DNA from: Rosa chinensis
Taxonomy: Eukaryota > Streptophyta > Magnoliopsida > Rosales > Rosaceae
NCBI RefSeq assembly: GCF_002994745.2
Contig: NC_037092.1
Location: 14,995,501-15,059,500, forward strand
Reading direction: 5' to 3'
DNA: 64,000 nt
Numbering within the stretch: the stretch's first letter is position 1; every line of letters starts with the position of its first letter. Below are positions 38,268-49,974 of this stretch, piece after piece. Both the position numbers and the translations under genes were made by a program. A model generated the notes under the pieces. It saw nothing but the letters and a program-made list of their open reading frames with translations, did no database searches and was not told the DNA's origin.

Positions 38268-38760
38268 TGTTAATGTTTGGATTCATGGGGATCTAATTAA
38301 CGATAAGTAAGAGAGAGGGAGAGATTGACACAAGATGTATAGTGGTTCATCTCCCGCCTTAGCGGGAGACTACGTCCACTTGAAAGCTTATACTAGTGTG
38401 TCGAGCCTTGCGGCCTAACATGATCACAAAGTGTGTTGTGATGGGATCTCCTTTAAGTGGGAGAAGGCATTCCTTATATAGGTGAAGGAATGCTTCTCCT
38501 TTACATTTTCTTAGATGTGGGATGACTAAAATCACTATTCTAGTCTAGAAAAGCATATTGTGGAGGCAACTTGGCAAGGCCGGGAAGGTGGCTTCCCGGC
38601 GACGGATTTGCGACTTCCGGATACGGTAGCGTAGCTTGAACATAAGGCTACAAGATGCATGTCTCGGTTGGGCCTCACCATGGCTTGTGGGTGTTCTAAA
38701 GAGGGTGTTACTTATGCTTGGTGATGTAGTAAATACTCCATATTGTTGGAGGCATGTACA
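38268..38760 (-). repeat. LARD 3' LTR (minus orientation)
   Basis: 493 bp. Minus-strand TATA box cctatataaggaatgcc near 38480. An inverted repeat ctcccgccttagcgggag lies at 38350-38367. Confidence 0.88.
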
Positions 38761-38885
38761 AGTCCCCGAAGTCCCCAAGTAAGAGGAGCTTCTTGGTTGG
38801 GGAGTTATAATCATGAAGTTACCAAGCATAAGTAAGCGGGCGGCACGGAGCCCCTACAAGTCCCCGAACTCCGTAAGCAAGAAGG
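38761..38885 (-). promoter_or_regulatory. LARD polypurine-tract region, duplicated motif
   Basis: agtccccgaagtccccaagt abuts the LTR; on the minus strand this is a purine-rich tract at the expected PPT site. Related copies occur at about 38860 and 39709, each beginning tacaagtcccc. Confidence 0.55.
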
Positions 38886-39298
38886 GACTCGTAAACCTGC
38901 ACAACAAAGACAAAAAACAGGCATATGTAGAATGCTCGTTGCATTGGGCAACAAATGTGAGTTGCATTGATATGCGTTGGCATATATGAGCGTAATAGTG
39001 CGCATATGGTCGTGTGAGCAAATGAATTGCATATGATAAATGCGTGACGCGCGCAAGGAGACGAACGAGGTCGAGTTTGACGGGGTTATGCTCGCGAGAT
39101 GCAAGTTGCATGAGCGCCGCGGAGGTATGCATTTGTGACTCATGAACGATGATCGCGAGTACGGTTGTGTTTGTTTGGTTGTCTCTCGTATTAATGGAAC
39201 CCGAAAAGAATTTGATTTGTCGCAATCGGTAAACGACAAATGGTAGAAAAATTCAATGTTCCATTAACGTGTAGTGTGTCGAGTAGACATGAGTGTAA

Positions 39299-39660
39299 AG
39301 CTCGAGGATTGCCGGGAAGGCATGAGCGGTAAGCTCGGGGGTGCCGGGAAGGCATGAGCGGAAGCTCGAGGTTGCCGGGAAGGCATGAGCGGTAAGCTCG
39401 GGGGTGCCGGGAAGGCATGAGCGGTAGCTCGGGGTTGCCGGGAAGGCATGAGCGGTAGCTCGGGGTTGCCGGGAAGGCATGAGCGGTAAGCTCGGGGGTG
39501 CCGGGAAGGCATGAGCGGAAAGCTCGGGGGTGCCGGGAAGGCATGAGCGGAAGCTCGGGGGTGCCGGGAAGGCATGAGCGGTAAGCTCGGGGGTGCCGGG
39601 AAGGCATGAGCGGAAGCTCGGGGGTGCCGGGAAGGCATTAACGGGTAGCTCGACGGTGAT
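39299..39660. repeat. Minisatellite A in LARD, about 29-30 bp unit, about 12 copies
   Basis: Unit: gccgggaaggcatgagcgg followed by (t)aagctcgggggt. Unit length varies by a base or two, which keeps all three minus frames open and produces false repetitive proteins of 120-140 residues. Confidence 0.95.
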
Positions 39661-39784
39661 GCCCTGAGGCATGAGCGTGACCGTTGCTAATTATGTTGGG
39701 CTGTATGTACAAGTCCCCAAAGTCCCCAGTCAAGGAGGGTGTTCTTGCGGGTTGATACCAAAGCGTAGCTTTGTGCCGTATATC

Positions 39785-40035
39785 AAGCATAATTAGTGCG
39801 AGTGCGTCGTCCATCTAGAATTGTTAGAGCGAACGCTTTTGCCCTTTCGGGTGGGCCCCTGCTAGGCCCTGCGAGGAGTCCCCCACTCCTGGCTATAGAC
39901 CTCCGGATGGTCGGAAAATTGTTTGATGAGGGGAGCTGCGCGGAGCAGAGGGTGTTGGGTAGCGAGCCCAATCTTAGATACCCAAGCGTCAGGGTTAACT
40001 GCCGGATCAATGGCTGCCGTGGGCTGTGTTAACTA
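39785..40035. other. GC-rich structured module in the LARD interior
   Basis: Non-repetitive, non-coding GC-rich segment containing aggagtcccccactcct, a perfect 6-bp stem with a 5-base loop, plus gggcccctgctaggccc and the tract tttgccctttcgggtgggcc. I recall near-identical text in LARD elements of other plants, which would make it a conserved RNA or cis element, but this needs a search. Confidence 0.5.
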
Positions 40036-41752
40036 GTCCCTAGCTGTTTTCTCGAATGAGAAACTTGACTGCAATGCTGCGTAGCGGTCATTGTCATTAT
40101 GAGGCGTTGCCTTACCGCCTAGCAGTTGTTTGAAAAAAATGATAAACACATAGAGCAAGTAATAAAATTTTGTTTGAGTGTCCCATACTTATTTAACTTT
40201 GCAATTAAAATAGAAGCATGGTATATGTGTATAGCATGTACTTGTAATGTGGATGCTAATATCATTTTTGCACTTTTGTAGATATGCTAAAGGATCATTG
40301 AGATCGGTATGTGAAGCATGGCATATCTAGTATGTGAGATCTAGAAAGTGTTGCCAAATCTACGAAATATTGTTGGCATGCTCAAAAGTTTATGGAAGCA
40401 TGTAAAAGCATATCAAGTGTGATATATTGTAGGCATGCTTAGAGGTAGTAAAAGCATGTGATTGGCATGACATTAGCTCAATTTGAAAGAGCGTAAAAGA
40501 TAAGATACAGTGACTTATCTTATGCAGATTTGGAGGCTAGCGGAGTTGGCCGAGCATGACGGTTCATTGCTCCGGTGACATTCCTTAGTAGAAGGCTAAT
40601 GATCTCGTTGATTGAAACGGTGTTTGTGCCTCGTTAACATAAGATAAGGGAAATGATTAGCACCTTTGTCATGTAGGTGACACAAATAGCGGATTTGTTT
40701 AAGAACCAGCAAGCATATCCTAAAGTAGGGATATATGCATAATTTAAAGTGTAATGGTAAATTGAAATATGGTGACCATGTTACCGTAGCCTGAGCTTAG
40801 TATGCACCACGTGGTGGTAGACATATCCTATTTCAAAAGGTGCCTAATGTACGCTGCACATGTGAGGTAGTCTTTGGCATGCTCAATTTAAATTTATATT
40901 GACATAAGAAAGACATGGTTAGTTGTCGTGCATGTTTTACTAGACATATGATCACCAATTGTCAAGGATAAGTATAAAACTCATCGCAAGGTCATGTTAT
41001 TATGCGGTGCATCATAATTGGTGGTGAGTCGTAGTGTTCGAGGTCAGCTTGGAATGACCTTAAGCAAATGTATATGCATATTCTTAACACAAGGGGTATC
41101 ATTGAATTACCAATGATGAGTTAAGTTTGCACAAAATGAGGAGCATTTAATACTGCCAGCTGATCATGCATGTGAGATACTGAAATTTTATCAAGGCATA
41201 TATATATATGAAGTAGAGATGCTTATAAACACCGCAAGGTAGCAAGTAATTATATTGATAGTATGGCCCAATTGCTGAGACATGTGGCTAGCTATCAGAC
41301 ATGCATTAGACATATGTGTAAGGTAGCCATATATGAAGCGGTGATGAGCTGCGCACTTGCATGGGTATACAGGTGTAACAAGTTAATTGATGATGAGATT
41401 GCCAATTATACATGAATCATATGGTTCTGGTGGTAGTAACTTAGCAGCTCAGTAAGCATATATATAGAGATGCGAGGTGCATGAGAAGGAATGAGAGGAC
41501 GAATGAAAGACTTAGCTTTTCAAGTTGCTCTCTGGCCACCGTACAAGCCTACAGTTCGATGGCATAATTGAGGGCAGAGTTGTGATGGGTGAGACCGGCG
41601 GGTGTGTAAACCAGATGTCCGGGTGTGCAGGTAAGATAGAAACGCTGCCCAGAAATGGTGCTCTGCCCAGTATGGCTGGCTAATAACCATCAGCGGAAGA
41701 AGTTCGCTGGCGGTAGTCTTGGTGGGCGGAGGTTTTGCCGCTGGTGCTCAAG

Positions 41753-41923
41753 AGTCCGGCGGAGACTCAAGAGTCTGGCGGAGACCGAAGAGTCCGGCGG
41801 TGGCTGAAGAGTTCGGCGTAGACTCGAGAGTCCGGCGGAGAAGCAAGAGTTCGACGGAGACGCAAGAGTCCGGCAGAGACTCGATAGTCTGGCGGAGACT
41901 CGATAGTCCGGCGGAGACTCATA
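41753..41923. repeat. Minisatellite B in LARD, 19-bp unit, 9 copies
   Basis: agtccggcggagactcaag with substitutions, in exact 19-base register for nine units. Looser ggcggag repeats continue to about 42400. Confidence 0.93.
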
Positions 41924-42446
41924 CCGGCTAGCGGAGGCCTTGGACGGCGGAGGGGTGAAGAGTTGGTGGTCGGCGGAGGTTCAAATCTCAACGGAGGATC
42001 TGATCAATGCTAGTGTGGCGGAGGTTGGCCAGCGGAGCGGAGGTTTGGGAAACTGCAGCAGAGAAGTTGGGCGGAGCGCAGTAGTGAGCTAGCGGAGTCG
42101 TGCCGGAAGAGTTCGGCGGAGGCTGCCAGCGAGCTATGCTGCGAGCAATGCAGCGGAGCGGAGCCTTCTTGCTGATATGGCTAGTGGAGCTGCAGTTGCG
42201 GTTTGGCGGAGTGGAGGTTCCGAGCTGGCGTTCAGCGGAGCGGAGTCTGAGCTTGAGTCCGGCGGAGATGCAAGTGGAGCGGAGCGGAGGAGTTGCAGCT
42301 GGCGGAGCTGCAAGTTGGGCGGCATTTGGAACTCAGCGGAGGGGAGAAGAAGAGTTTGGCGGAGGTGGTTGGGTGCCCAGAGCAAATCTCTGGGTGTCCA
42401 GAGAAGTTTGGCGGCAATTTTTCAATTTTTTTTTTTTTTTTTAGGT

Positions 42447-42616
42447 TCAGCGTTAACTAACCTTGGTCAGCGTTGACCGGCCCCTGATGGGCGTTGACCG
42501 CCTCCGCCGGGCGTTGACCAACCATCTCCAGCGTTGACCAAGCATTGACCGGCCCCTATGGGCGTTGACCAACCCCGCCGGGCGTTGACCGGCCCCAATT
42601 TGATGTTGAACGAGCG
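42447..42616. repeat. Minisatellite C in LARD, GCGTTGACC repeats
   Basis: About nine occurrences of gcgttgacc or a close variant at irregular spacing of about 10-30 bases, between gcccctatgg/ccccgccgg spacers. Confidence 0.88.
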
Positions 42617-42672
42617 TTGACTCGACACTTTCGGGTCAAAGTTCGTGGTAGGCGACGAAGCCTTTGTGTTGG

Positions 42673-42692
42673 CTTCCCACAGACGGCGCCAA
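42673..42692 (-). promoter_or_regulatory. LARD primer binding site (minus strand)
   Basis: TGGCGCCGTCTGTGGGAA read on the minus strand, one base inside the 5' LTR border. This motif sets the element's orientation. Confidence 0.75.
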
Positions 42693-43185
42693 TGTTAATG
42701 TTTGGATCCATGGGGATCTAATTAACGATAAGTAAGAGAGAGGGAGAGATTGACACAAGATGTATAGTGGTTCATCTCCCGCCTTAGCGGGAGACTACGT
42801 CCACTTGAAAGCTTATACTAGTGTGTCGAGTCTTGCGGCCTAACATGATCACAAAGTGTGTTGTGATGGGATCTCCTTTAAGTGGGAGAAGGCATTCCTT
42901 ATATAGGTGAAGGAATGCTTCTCCTTTACATTTTCTTAGATGTGGGATGACTAAAATCACTATTCTAGTCTAGAAAAGCATATTGTGGAGGCAACTTGGC
43001 AAGGCCGGGAAGGTGGCTTCCCGGCGACGGATTTGCGACTTCCGGATACCGTAGCGTAGCTTGAACATAAGGCTACAAGATGCATGTCTCGGTTGGGCCT
43101 CACCATGGCTTGTGGGTGTTCTAAAGAGGGTGTTACTTATGCTTGGTGATGTAGTAAATACTCCATATTGTTGGAGGCATGTACA
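42693..43185 (-). repeat. LARD 5' LTR (minus orientation)
   Basis: 493 bp. Differs from the other LTR only at scattered positions (for example attcat/atccat near the end, gagcc/gagtc, tacgg/taccg). Confidence 0.88.
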
Positions 43186-43189
43186 CATT

Positions 43190-43722
43190 ATACCTACCTA
43201 TATTGTTATTTTTAGTTCCTTACCAAATGCATCACTCATGCTTTTGTCTTTAACACAATGTGTTATATAATTTTGATTTTCTCACCCTATAAAGTTGAAT
43301 GATACGGTAAAAATTGAATGAGACTGGTATAAGGATTGACGATTATGAGCGGGTTTTTTCTATAACAAGAGTCACAAGACTTACGCGTGGGGTTTGCCTA
43401 CGTAACAGGCTGACCCATCAGTCATGATAATGCGGGCGGCCATGTGTGGCGTATAAACTGACATTGTTCTTTCAGTTCTTGTTGAAAAAAAAAAAAAAAA
43501 AAAAACCTTGTTAATTTTTAGTAATTCATATTTTTATTTAAAAAAAAAAGAATGACAGTATCCTTGATGTAACAATTTCGTAAACATTTAGGATGTCCTC
43601 TTCTTGAAAGAAGAAGTGACACTTGCCTATTTCCATGAAAGGAAAAGGAAATAAAAGCAACACCTCAAAAGAATTCCAACTTCGAAAAAAAAGGAGACAA
43701 TCCCTTCAAAACATTCCACATG
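43190..43722. other. Spacer between the LARD and hAT-like element
   Basis: AT-rich with A runs at 43486-43505 and 43541-43550. No gene is recognised. Confidence 0.4.
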
Positions 43723-43730
43723 CCTTGGAA

Positions 43731-44663
43731 TAGAGGTGGCAAACGGGCCGGCCCGGCCCGGCCCGGTCCATTTTAAGCGGGCCTAGTCGTGCTTCATGCC
43801 GGGCTTGGGCCGACCCATTTATTATCGTGCCGGGCTCGTGCCGGCCCATTTACTTAAACATTAAGCCCGGCTCGGCCCATGGCCCGAGCCCATATTGTGG
43901 CTGGCCGTGCTCGTGCCGGGTCAATAACGGGCCGTGCTCGTGCTTACCCATTATAAAGCATGATTTTAAAATCTTAATTTCAACAAATAAAAATTAATTT
44001 TATTTAACTATTTAGAAAATTAAAATAAATTAAGTTCTACAACGTTTTTCTTAATCTTAGCTTTTTAAGATTAGATTTCTAATAATTTTTTATATTCCAC
44101 TATAAGAAAGAAAGAAAAAAAAACTCAAAATATATTGTTTTTAGTATATTATTGTGAGATTAATCTTTATTAATATAATGAAGATTTAGTATCTTTTATT
44201 ATTTCCTTCAATCTATAGTTGTATTATTATGAGATTAATCTTTATTAATAAACATATATTTAATATTTAGACAAAATACTTATGTCAAAACAAGGATATA
44301 ATGTTTTGTTTCATTATTTTGACAATATAAAAAAAAGCATTGGTGGAATTGTCATGAGATTTTAAATAAAAATGTCTCATATTCAAATCTCATCATTGTA
44401 TTTTTTAATTTTTTTTTTTTAAATGAAATTTTGTGTTTGTAACGGGCCGGCCCACAATATGTCGTGCTCGGGCCGTGCCGGGCCTATTACGGGCTTGGGC
44501 CGGGCCGGGCCAATGGGCCAATATTTTCAGGCCCAGCCCGACCCGTTATTCTAACGTGCTTGGGTCGTGCCGGGCCACTAACGGGATTGGGCCGTGCCGG
44601 GCCGCTTTTAAGCGTGCCGGGCCCGTGCCGTGCTCGTGCTTAGTGGCCCGTTTGCCACCTCTA
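43731..44663. mobile_element. GC-rich hAT-like non-autonomous element, 933 bp
   Basis: Perfect 19-base inverted ends tagaggtggcaaacgggcc / ggcccgtttgccacctcta and an 8-base perfect TSD, ccttggaa, at 43723-43730 and 44664-44671. Both arms consist of gggcc/ggcccg/cgtgc repeats and the centre is AT-rich. A tRNA-like stretch (cattggtggaattgtcatga ... attcaaatctca) lies at 44338-44392. No transposase. Confidence 0.9.
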
Positions 44664-45038
44664 CCTTGGAACTTTGTTGTATTAATGCCTCTAGCTAATT
44701 GTTATTAAAGCATCTTTAGCAGATTCTCTATTGTGGTTTTTTAGCTATTTTGAAGAGCATGTTTAGCTTTTTATATATTTTAGCAGCTGCACTAGACTCC
44801 TAAGTGACTCTCTGCTATAACTTTTATCTATCTCGCTCCTAAATATAGAGAGTGGGATGAAGCTCTTTATAATTTAAAACATTCATTTTAAGTTATTTTA
44901 TGTAATTTATAAATACATTTAAACTATTTAATATTCATTTAAAAATAATATAAATTCAAAACTGACTCCTAAGTGACTCTCTATTATAACTTTTAGCTAT
45001 CGCGCTCCTAAATATAGAGAGCGGGATGAGGCTCTTTA

Positions 45039-45639
45039 TAGGGCTGTCATTGGGTCGTGTCGGGTTGGGTTCGTGTCGGGTCAAGGTATTTGTCGTGTCG
45101 CAATATACAAACCCAAACCCAACCCATTTAATAATCGTGTCAAAAATTTAAACCCAAACCCAACCTATTTATTAAACGGGTTACCCATTTCCAACCCGCT
45201 TAACCCATTTAACAAATAGGTTATGTCGTGTTAGACAAAATGACCCATTTAAGGGTTAACAATGCGACCCATTTAACTAAAAAAATGCATAAATTGATTG
45301 AATTCACTAAAAACTCCACAAGACTAAGAATATAAATAATTATATATATATATTCATAAATAATTAAATCCAATAATTATAAAGAAAAATATTTCAAATT
45401 GTCTAATCCTATGATCAAATACTCCCAACGCCCAAAATTTCAAGAAGAAGTATAGCATAATCGGGTTATACGGGTTCACTTCGTGTTGGCGGGTTGACCC
45501 GTGGCCGACCCATTTATTAAATGGGTCATGGCGGGTTGACCCATGGCTGACCCGCTTTTTAATCGTGCGGGTTCAACCCGCTTTATTTCGTGCGGGTTTC
45601 GAGTCGTGTTATCGGGTCGTGTCGGAATTGACAGCCCTA
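45039..45639. mobile_element. hAT-like element, 601 bp, nested
   Basis: Ends tagggctgtca / tgacagcccta. An 8-base perfect TSD, gctcttta, lies at 45031-45038 and 45640-45647. Arms carry gggtcgtgtcggg/acccatttaa repeats; AT-rich centre; no coding sequence. Confidence 0.88.
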
Positions 45640-45782
45640 GCTCTTTATAATTTAAAACATTCATTTTAAGTTATTTTATGTAATTTATAAATACATTTAA
45701 ACTATTTAATATTCATTTAAAAAATAATATAAATTCAAAACTAGCTAAAATAGAGAACATTGATGCAGACGTAATTCTAAAG

Positions 45783-46482
45783 TAGGGATGGCAATGGGGA
45801 GGGTAGGGTAAGGGGATTAAATTACCATCCCCATACCCGACTTCATTCCTCATCCTCTTACCCGCCCCAATCCCCATGATAAGAAACTGGGGATTCCCCG
45901 TCCCCATCCCCATTGGGGATTAGGTCCCCATACCCGCCCCAATCCCCGTTAACAATATTACTAATTTATTATATAAAAATTCATACAAATAATTATTGAT
46001 TGTAAAATATGAAGTTAAAATCAAACATCAACATAAAATAAATTCTTTATTTCAATCAAACAAAAACAAATAAAAGTCTCACTTAAAAAAGAACAATAAA
46101 AGTCTGCATTCGACAAAAAAATTCCACAATCAACTGTTTAGTGTAACCTAACAACTTACTCATTCACTTCAACAAGGTGAATTGAATAATATCAAAAATA
46201 TATTGACAGAATTTAAATATTGACAAAAAGACAAAATTTACAAAGATATTTATTTATAAATAATATCAAAAATATATATAATAAATATATATATATATAT
46301 ATAAATAATTCTTATTGAGTGGGTATGGGGATGGGGATCAAAATATCATCCCCGCCCCGTACCCGATTTTAAAATTCGAATACTGGGGATCCCGATCCCC
46401 GTTACCCGATTTCCACCGAATTTCTCCCCATTAGGGTCGGATACCCAATGGGTACCCTACCCGATGGCAATCCCCATCCCTA
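45783..46482. mobile_element. hAT-like element, 700 bp, nested
   Basis: Ends tagggatggcaatgggga / tggcaatccccatccct(a). An 8-base perfect TSD, ttctaaag, lies at 45775-45782 and 46483-46490. Arms carry ccccatacccg repeats; AT-rich centre with a (TA)n tract near 46285; no coding sequence. Confidence 0.88.
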
Positions 46483-46568
46483 TTCTAAAGTGGCTAGCTA
46501 AAAAGTCTTTTAGCTATTTTAGCTAAAATTTGACTCAAAAATGGCTAGCATTGCTAAAGATGCTCTTA

Positions 46569-49500
46569 GGACACTACTTATCTCTAAATAATTCAAGCTT
46601 AGTTATTCAAGATTTTTTCTTATCTTGTAGATATTAAAGTATAACGTTAGCACTTATGAAAAAAAAAAAAAAATCTCAAACCATACACTGTTTAGTCAAT
46701 AACTGTATTAAGCAAGTTAACGATTTATCATAAAGGTCCAACCATTACCAAATCCTCCCATTTCATAACTCACTTCAGGATAGTGGATTACCATATGAAA
46801 ATGCATTTAAATTGAGAAGGCATAGACCTCTACAGCTAAAGCATTCTTTGCCTAAATGGCTACAAAATTTATTACAAGTTAACTTGCTAGCTATGTGTTT
46901 TCAAAAAAAAAAAACTTGCTAGCTATGTTACCTATATATAAGCCTATAAGAGTATAAGGTGACGATTGGAGTAAATGATTGAGGAAGGTGAGATGGGAAA
47001 GTAAAGACTGATCCATGATGGTTCTTTACATTCATTGATGCTGTTGGGTAAGGTTACCTCAATTTTCTTCTTCATCCTGAAGAAACTGAAGCAATGAAAC
47101 CAAATGGACTTTAATTCTTTGCTTATGGCTTACACAAACCCCCACCTATAGCTTAGACTTATTTATGGGTCTTGATCAACTGTATACTTAAAGAATGAGT
47201 AATGGATTAAACTACTGAAATCTGAAATAGGTGGACGCCAAATTGAGTATATGATGCCTTTACCATCCAAAAATTGCACATGTCGGAGGTCCAATTTGAC
47301 TGGATATTGTGTGGGATATATTAAGACAATTGTAAGATGAACTTTGGTACTCTAGTCTTTAACACTGCAATCTATATTCTATGTGGTTATCAAAGAGGAA
47401 ATGAATAGAGACCACGTACACATTACCATTTTTGTATTTTTCATTTTTATCAATTAACATTAGGGTCTCGTTATGTTAACGGAAAGGAAAATAATTCCTT
47501 AGTCTTTTCCATGGAAAGGGAAATAAAATTTATCTAGGACTTTCCATTCCATTGTTTGGTAATGTAAGGAAAGTTATCAGGAAATTTGCTAAAAAATTTG
47601 TAAATAATGTAATAAAATAATATAGTGTTTGTAATAAATGCAAGAAAAGACTGAGAGAAAGTGATTCATTTGAAGTTTGGAATGAACCACTTTCTCCCTT
47701 ATTTTCCCTTCCTTCCTTCAGAAAATGATTTCATTTCCTTTTGCATCCCAAATACAAGAAAGGAACAAGTCTGCTTTTCTGATGCTTACTTTACACGAAC
47801 CAAATGTGGCCTAGGTGTTCTCGATGAGGGTTACCATATGTAAGGTATTTTCATAAATGGATATTTATTGCTATATTTTTGTACACATTTTGCTTTTGGT
47901 GGGAAAGCGTTCCTTCCAAATGTGATGATTCAGATCCGTGACATTGTTGGTTTGTAGACAAAGTTGAATGATGTTGTCCTAGCTAACTAGTTTCACATTC
48001 CAAATCAAACATAAATATTTTTGGCATGTTTTCTTCAAGAAATTTCAACCTCATTGTGTAAAGACAATGGAATCGAACTATGAAATCACTTCACATTCAA
48101 ATAAATTTCAAGATATTTTGGTGAAGGACGTTTAAATGTCTCATCACTATTAAATAGCTTCAAGCTTCCTTCGTGAGAAAATAATATCGAAAACCTGAAT
48201 ATTCTTGTTCTAGAATATAATATTTCAATATTTTCAGGCAGCTTTTCAACCCATGTTACTAGAAGGGAGAGAAAAAAAAGCTTCTCACTCAACAATTACT
48301 ATATGATACTATAAATTCCAGGAAATAGGCAGTTTAAACTCAACGTCTTGGACAGTTTACTGGCCAAAATTGTGGAAGAATATGACCGTTTATGTATAGA
48401 CAAGAAAATTAGTTAGGAGTCCAAATTTTGTTGCTAGCTTATAGCACGAATTTTGCTGTTGAAATTCTCGTGCATGCAACAACCCTCTCCATTGCTTATG
48501 TTACCAGTCGTGTCTTTCTATATCATTTTAGCAAGTTACTCAAATAGATGTGCGGTAAGGAGGACTATAGAAAATTCCTATATCTTTAGCAAGCTAAGAT
48601 TCCTCTATCTTTAGCAAGTGTAGAAGCATTAGCTAAAAATAAAAAAAGCAAATGGAAGAAACTATTGAAATGGGCTATGAGTTGTCACGGCCATGGGCAG
48701 GATGTATTTGAAAGGCCTTTCTCCCCTAGCTCGGCTCGATGTCTTGGGCCTTGTCACAATACTTGCGAGACAATGCTAACTAATGATTTGAAAACTATAA
48801 ACGATACACGGTAGTCTCTTTCATATTTTTGCAAATGGAATACATAATCTCTACGCTTATTATCAAAATACATTCTAAATTTAGATATAATTGTTAATTT
48901 ACACCTCAATCTTATAATTGTGAAAATTAACCTCATAAACTTGACAAAAATTGCCAATTTACACATGTTCTGTTAATTCCAACATTTTTCATCCAAATGT
49001 GATAAATGTGCCCCTACTTAGAAGTAATATGGCCACTTCAAAACAATAAAAATTTGTTTTACGAAAGTTAAGTTGAAATTTTAGCTCACCCAAAAATATA
49101 GTTTTCTAGTTCTGTCACGGATGATTGCCACAAGATGAATATACAAAAAGCAAACGCACAATTATATACATGATTGCAAATCACAAAAATTATATACATG
49201 ATTTGAATTCCATTCATCATTTCTTGCATCTTCTGCTTTGAGCCTACGGTTCTCATGCATTTGTCAAAGGAAGCATGTTTATAGTAACATGTACAGTATT
49301 TTACGATGTAGCAATTGCACATGGAGCCTTTTCTATACCCATCTTATATTGTATAGTTTGTTATCCATGGATTCACTTATTATATGATGAATCTTGCTGT
49401 ATATATAAAATAAAGGGTTAATGCTCATGCACCCTGTTTCTATCAAAATACTTCTCAAGAACCCCAACAAATTATTTTCATTCCTCTTCACCCTGCCATC

Positions 49501-49660
49501 TGTCTCTTTCTTTCCTATCTACACAACTTTCTCTTTTTCATTCCATCAGTACCCTTCTGTTGTTTCTTTACTTTAAGTGTTTATAATATGTTTTAGTTTT
49601 CTGTTACATTTGATGAAACGTGGTGGGCCCATTCTTAAAATTATTTGTTCAAACTGAAGT
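46569..49660. other. Intergenic, about 3 kb
   Basis: No gene is supported. aacttgctagctatgt occurs twice (near 46882 and 46912) around an A run. A possible MITE lies at about 47465-47830 (inverted-looking ends ggtctcgttatgttaacgg and accaaatgtggcct), too diverged to bound. The left border of the viral relic is somewhere near the right end. Confidence 0.4.
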
Positions 49661-49963
49661 GTGATAGAATTCATCCTCTATTTCAAAGGTAAACAGTACA
49701 ATTTACTATTCATAATTCCGATCGTTGACAGACTTGAATTAGTAGCTATCTGCAAAATTACTAGCAAAGAATTGCAAAAAGAAAGAGAAAAATTGAGAAA
49801 GCTGAGAGCCTATAGAGATAGTCTTGATAGGGAATCACCCAACTATTGGGATATCATTTATAGACTTCAAACTAGAATCTATAAAATAGAAGAAGATATT
49901 GATAACCTCTTATATGTTCTTGAAGATGAACAAAAACCTCTTGATTATTTGAGCATTGGTTAG
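49661..49963 (+). pseudogene. Small ORF upstream of the viral primer site, coiled coil
   Basis: 100 codons, ending 12 bases before the primer site. The middle is a charged helical segment (ELQKEREKLRKLRAYRDSLD, then IYRLQTRIYKIEEDIDNLL) typical of a coiled coil. No family is recognised. It may be a viral leader ORF or flanking DNA that is open by chance; composition and position favour viral. Confidence 0.45.
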
Positions 49964-49974
49964 ATCCGTACATC

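Larger units (their letters stand above)
38268..43185 (-). mobile_element. Tat/LARD-type non-coding LTR retrotransposon, 4.9 kb
   Basis: Two 493-bp, nearly identical LTRs (38268-38760, 42693-43185) with TG...CA ends. On the minus strand the 5' LTR is followed by TTGGCGCCGTCTGTGGGAAG, the primer-site type seen in plant Tat-lineage elements and LARDs, and the other end has the purine-rich ACTTGGGGACTTCGGGGACT before the 3' LTR, so orientation is minus. Flanking CATT on both sides (38264-38267, 43186-43189) is a TSD of at least 4 bases. The 3.9-kb interior encodes no Gag or Pol; it holds three minisatellites and a GC-rich conserved-looking module. The close LTR match suggests a fairly recent insertion, which would need enzymes from elsewhere. 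Confidence 0.87.
44708..46565. mobile_element. Harbinger-like MITE hosting two hAT-like elements
   Basis: Inverted ends aagcatctttagca / tgctaaagatgctc flanked by TTA on both sides (44705-44707, 46566-46568), the usual 3-base TSD of PIF/Harbinger elements. Without its two guests it would be about 540 bp. It contains a 169-bp tandem duplication (units from 44795 and 44964, starting gactcctaagtgactctct), the second unit split by the hAT-like element at 45039. Confidence 0.78.

Noticed and set aside
39299..39660. CRISPR-like array
   Set aside because: Units are contiguous with no unique spacers, and the host is a plant; it is a minisatellite inside an LTR element.
39191..39672. Three overlapping 120-140 residue repetitive proteins on the minus strand
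   Set aside because: They are the three frames of minisatellite A; unit length is not a multiple of three and no domain or composition suggests a protein.
41719..42476. Proteins from ggcggag repeats on both strands
   Set aside because: Repeat-driven open frames in the LARD interior.
38268..43185. LARD in plus orientation
   Set aside because: The plus strand shows no primer site after the left LTR; the Tat-type primer site and the purine tract both fit minus.
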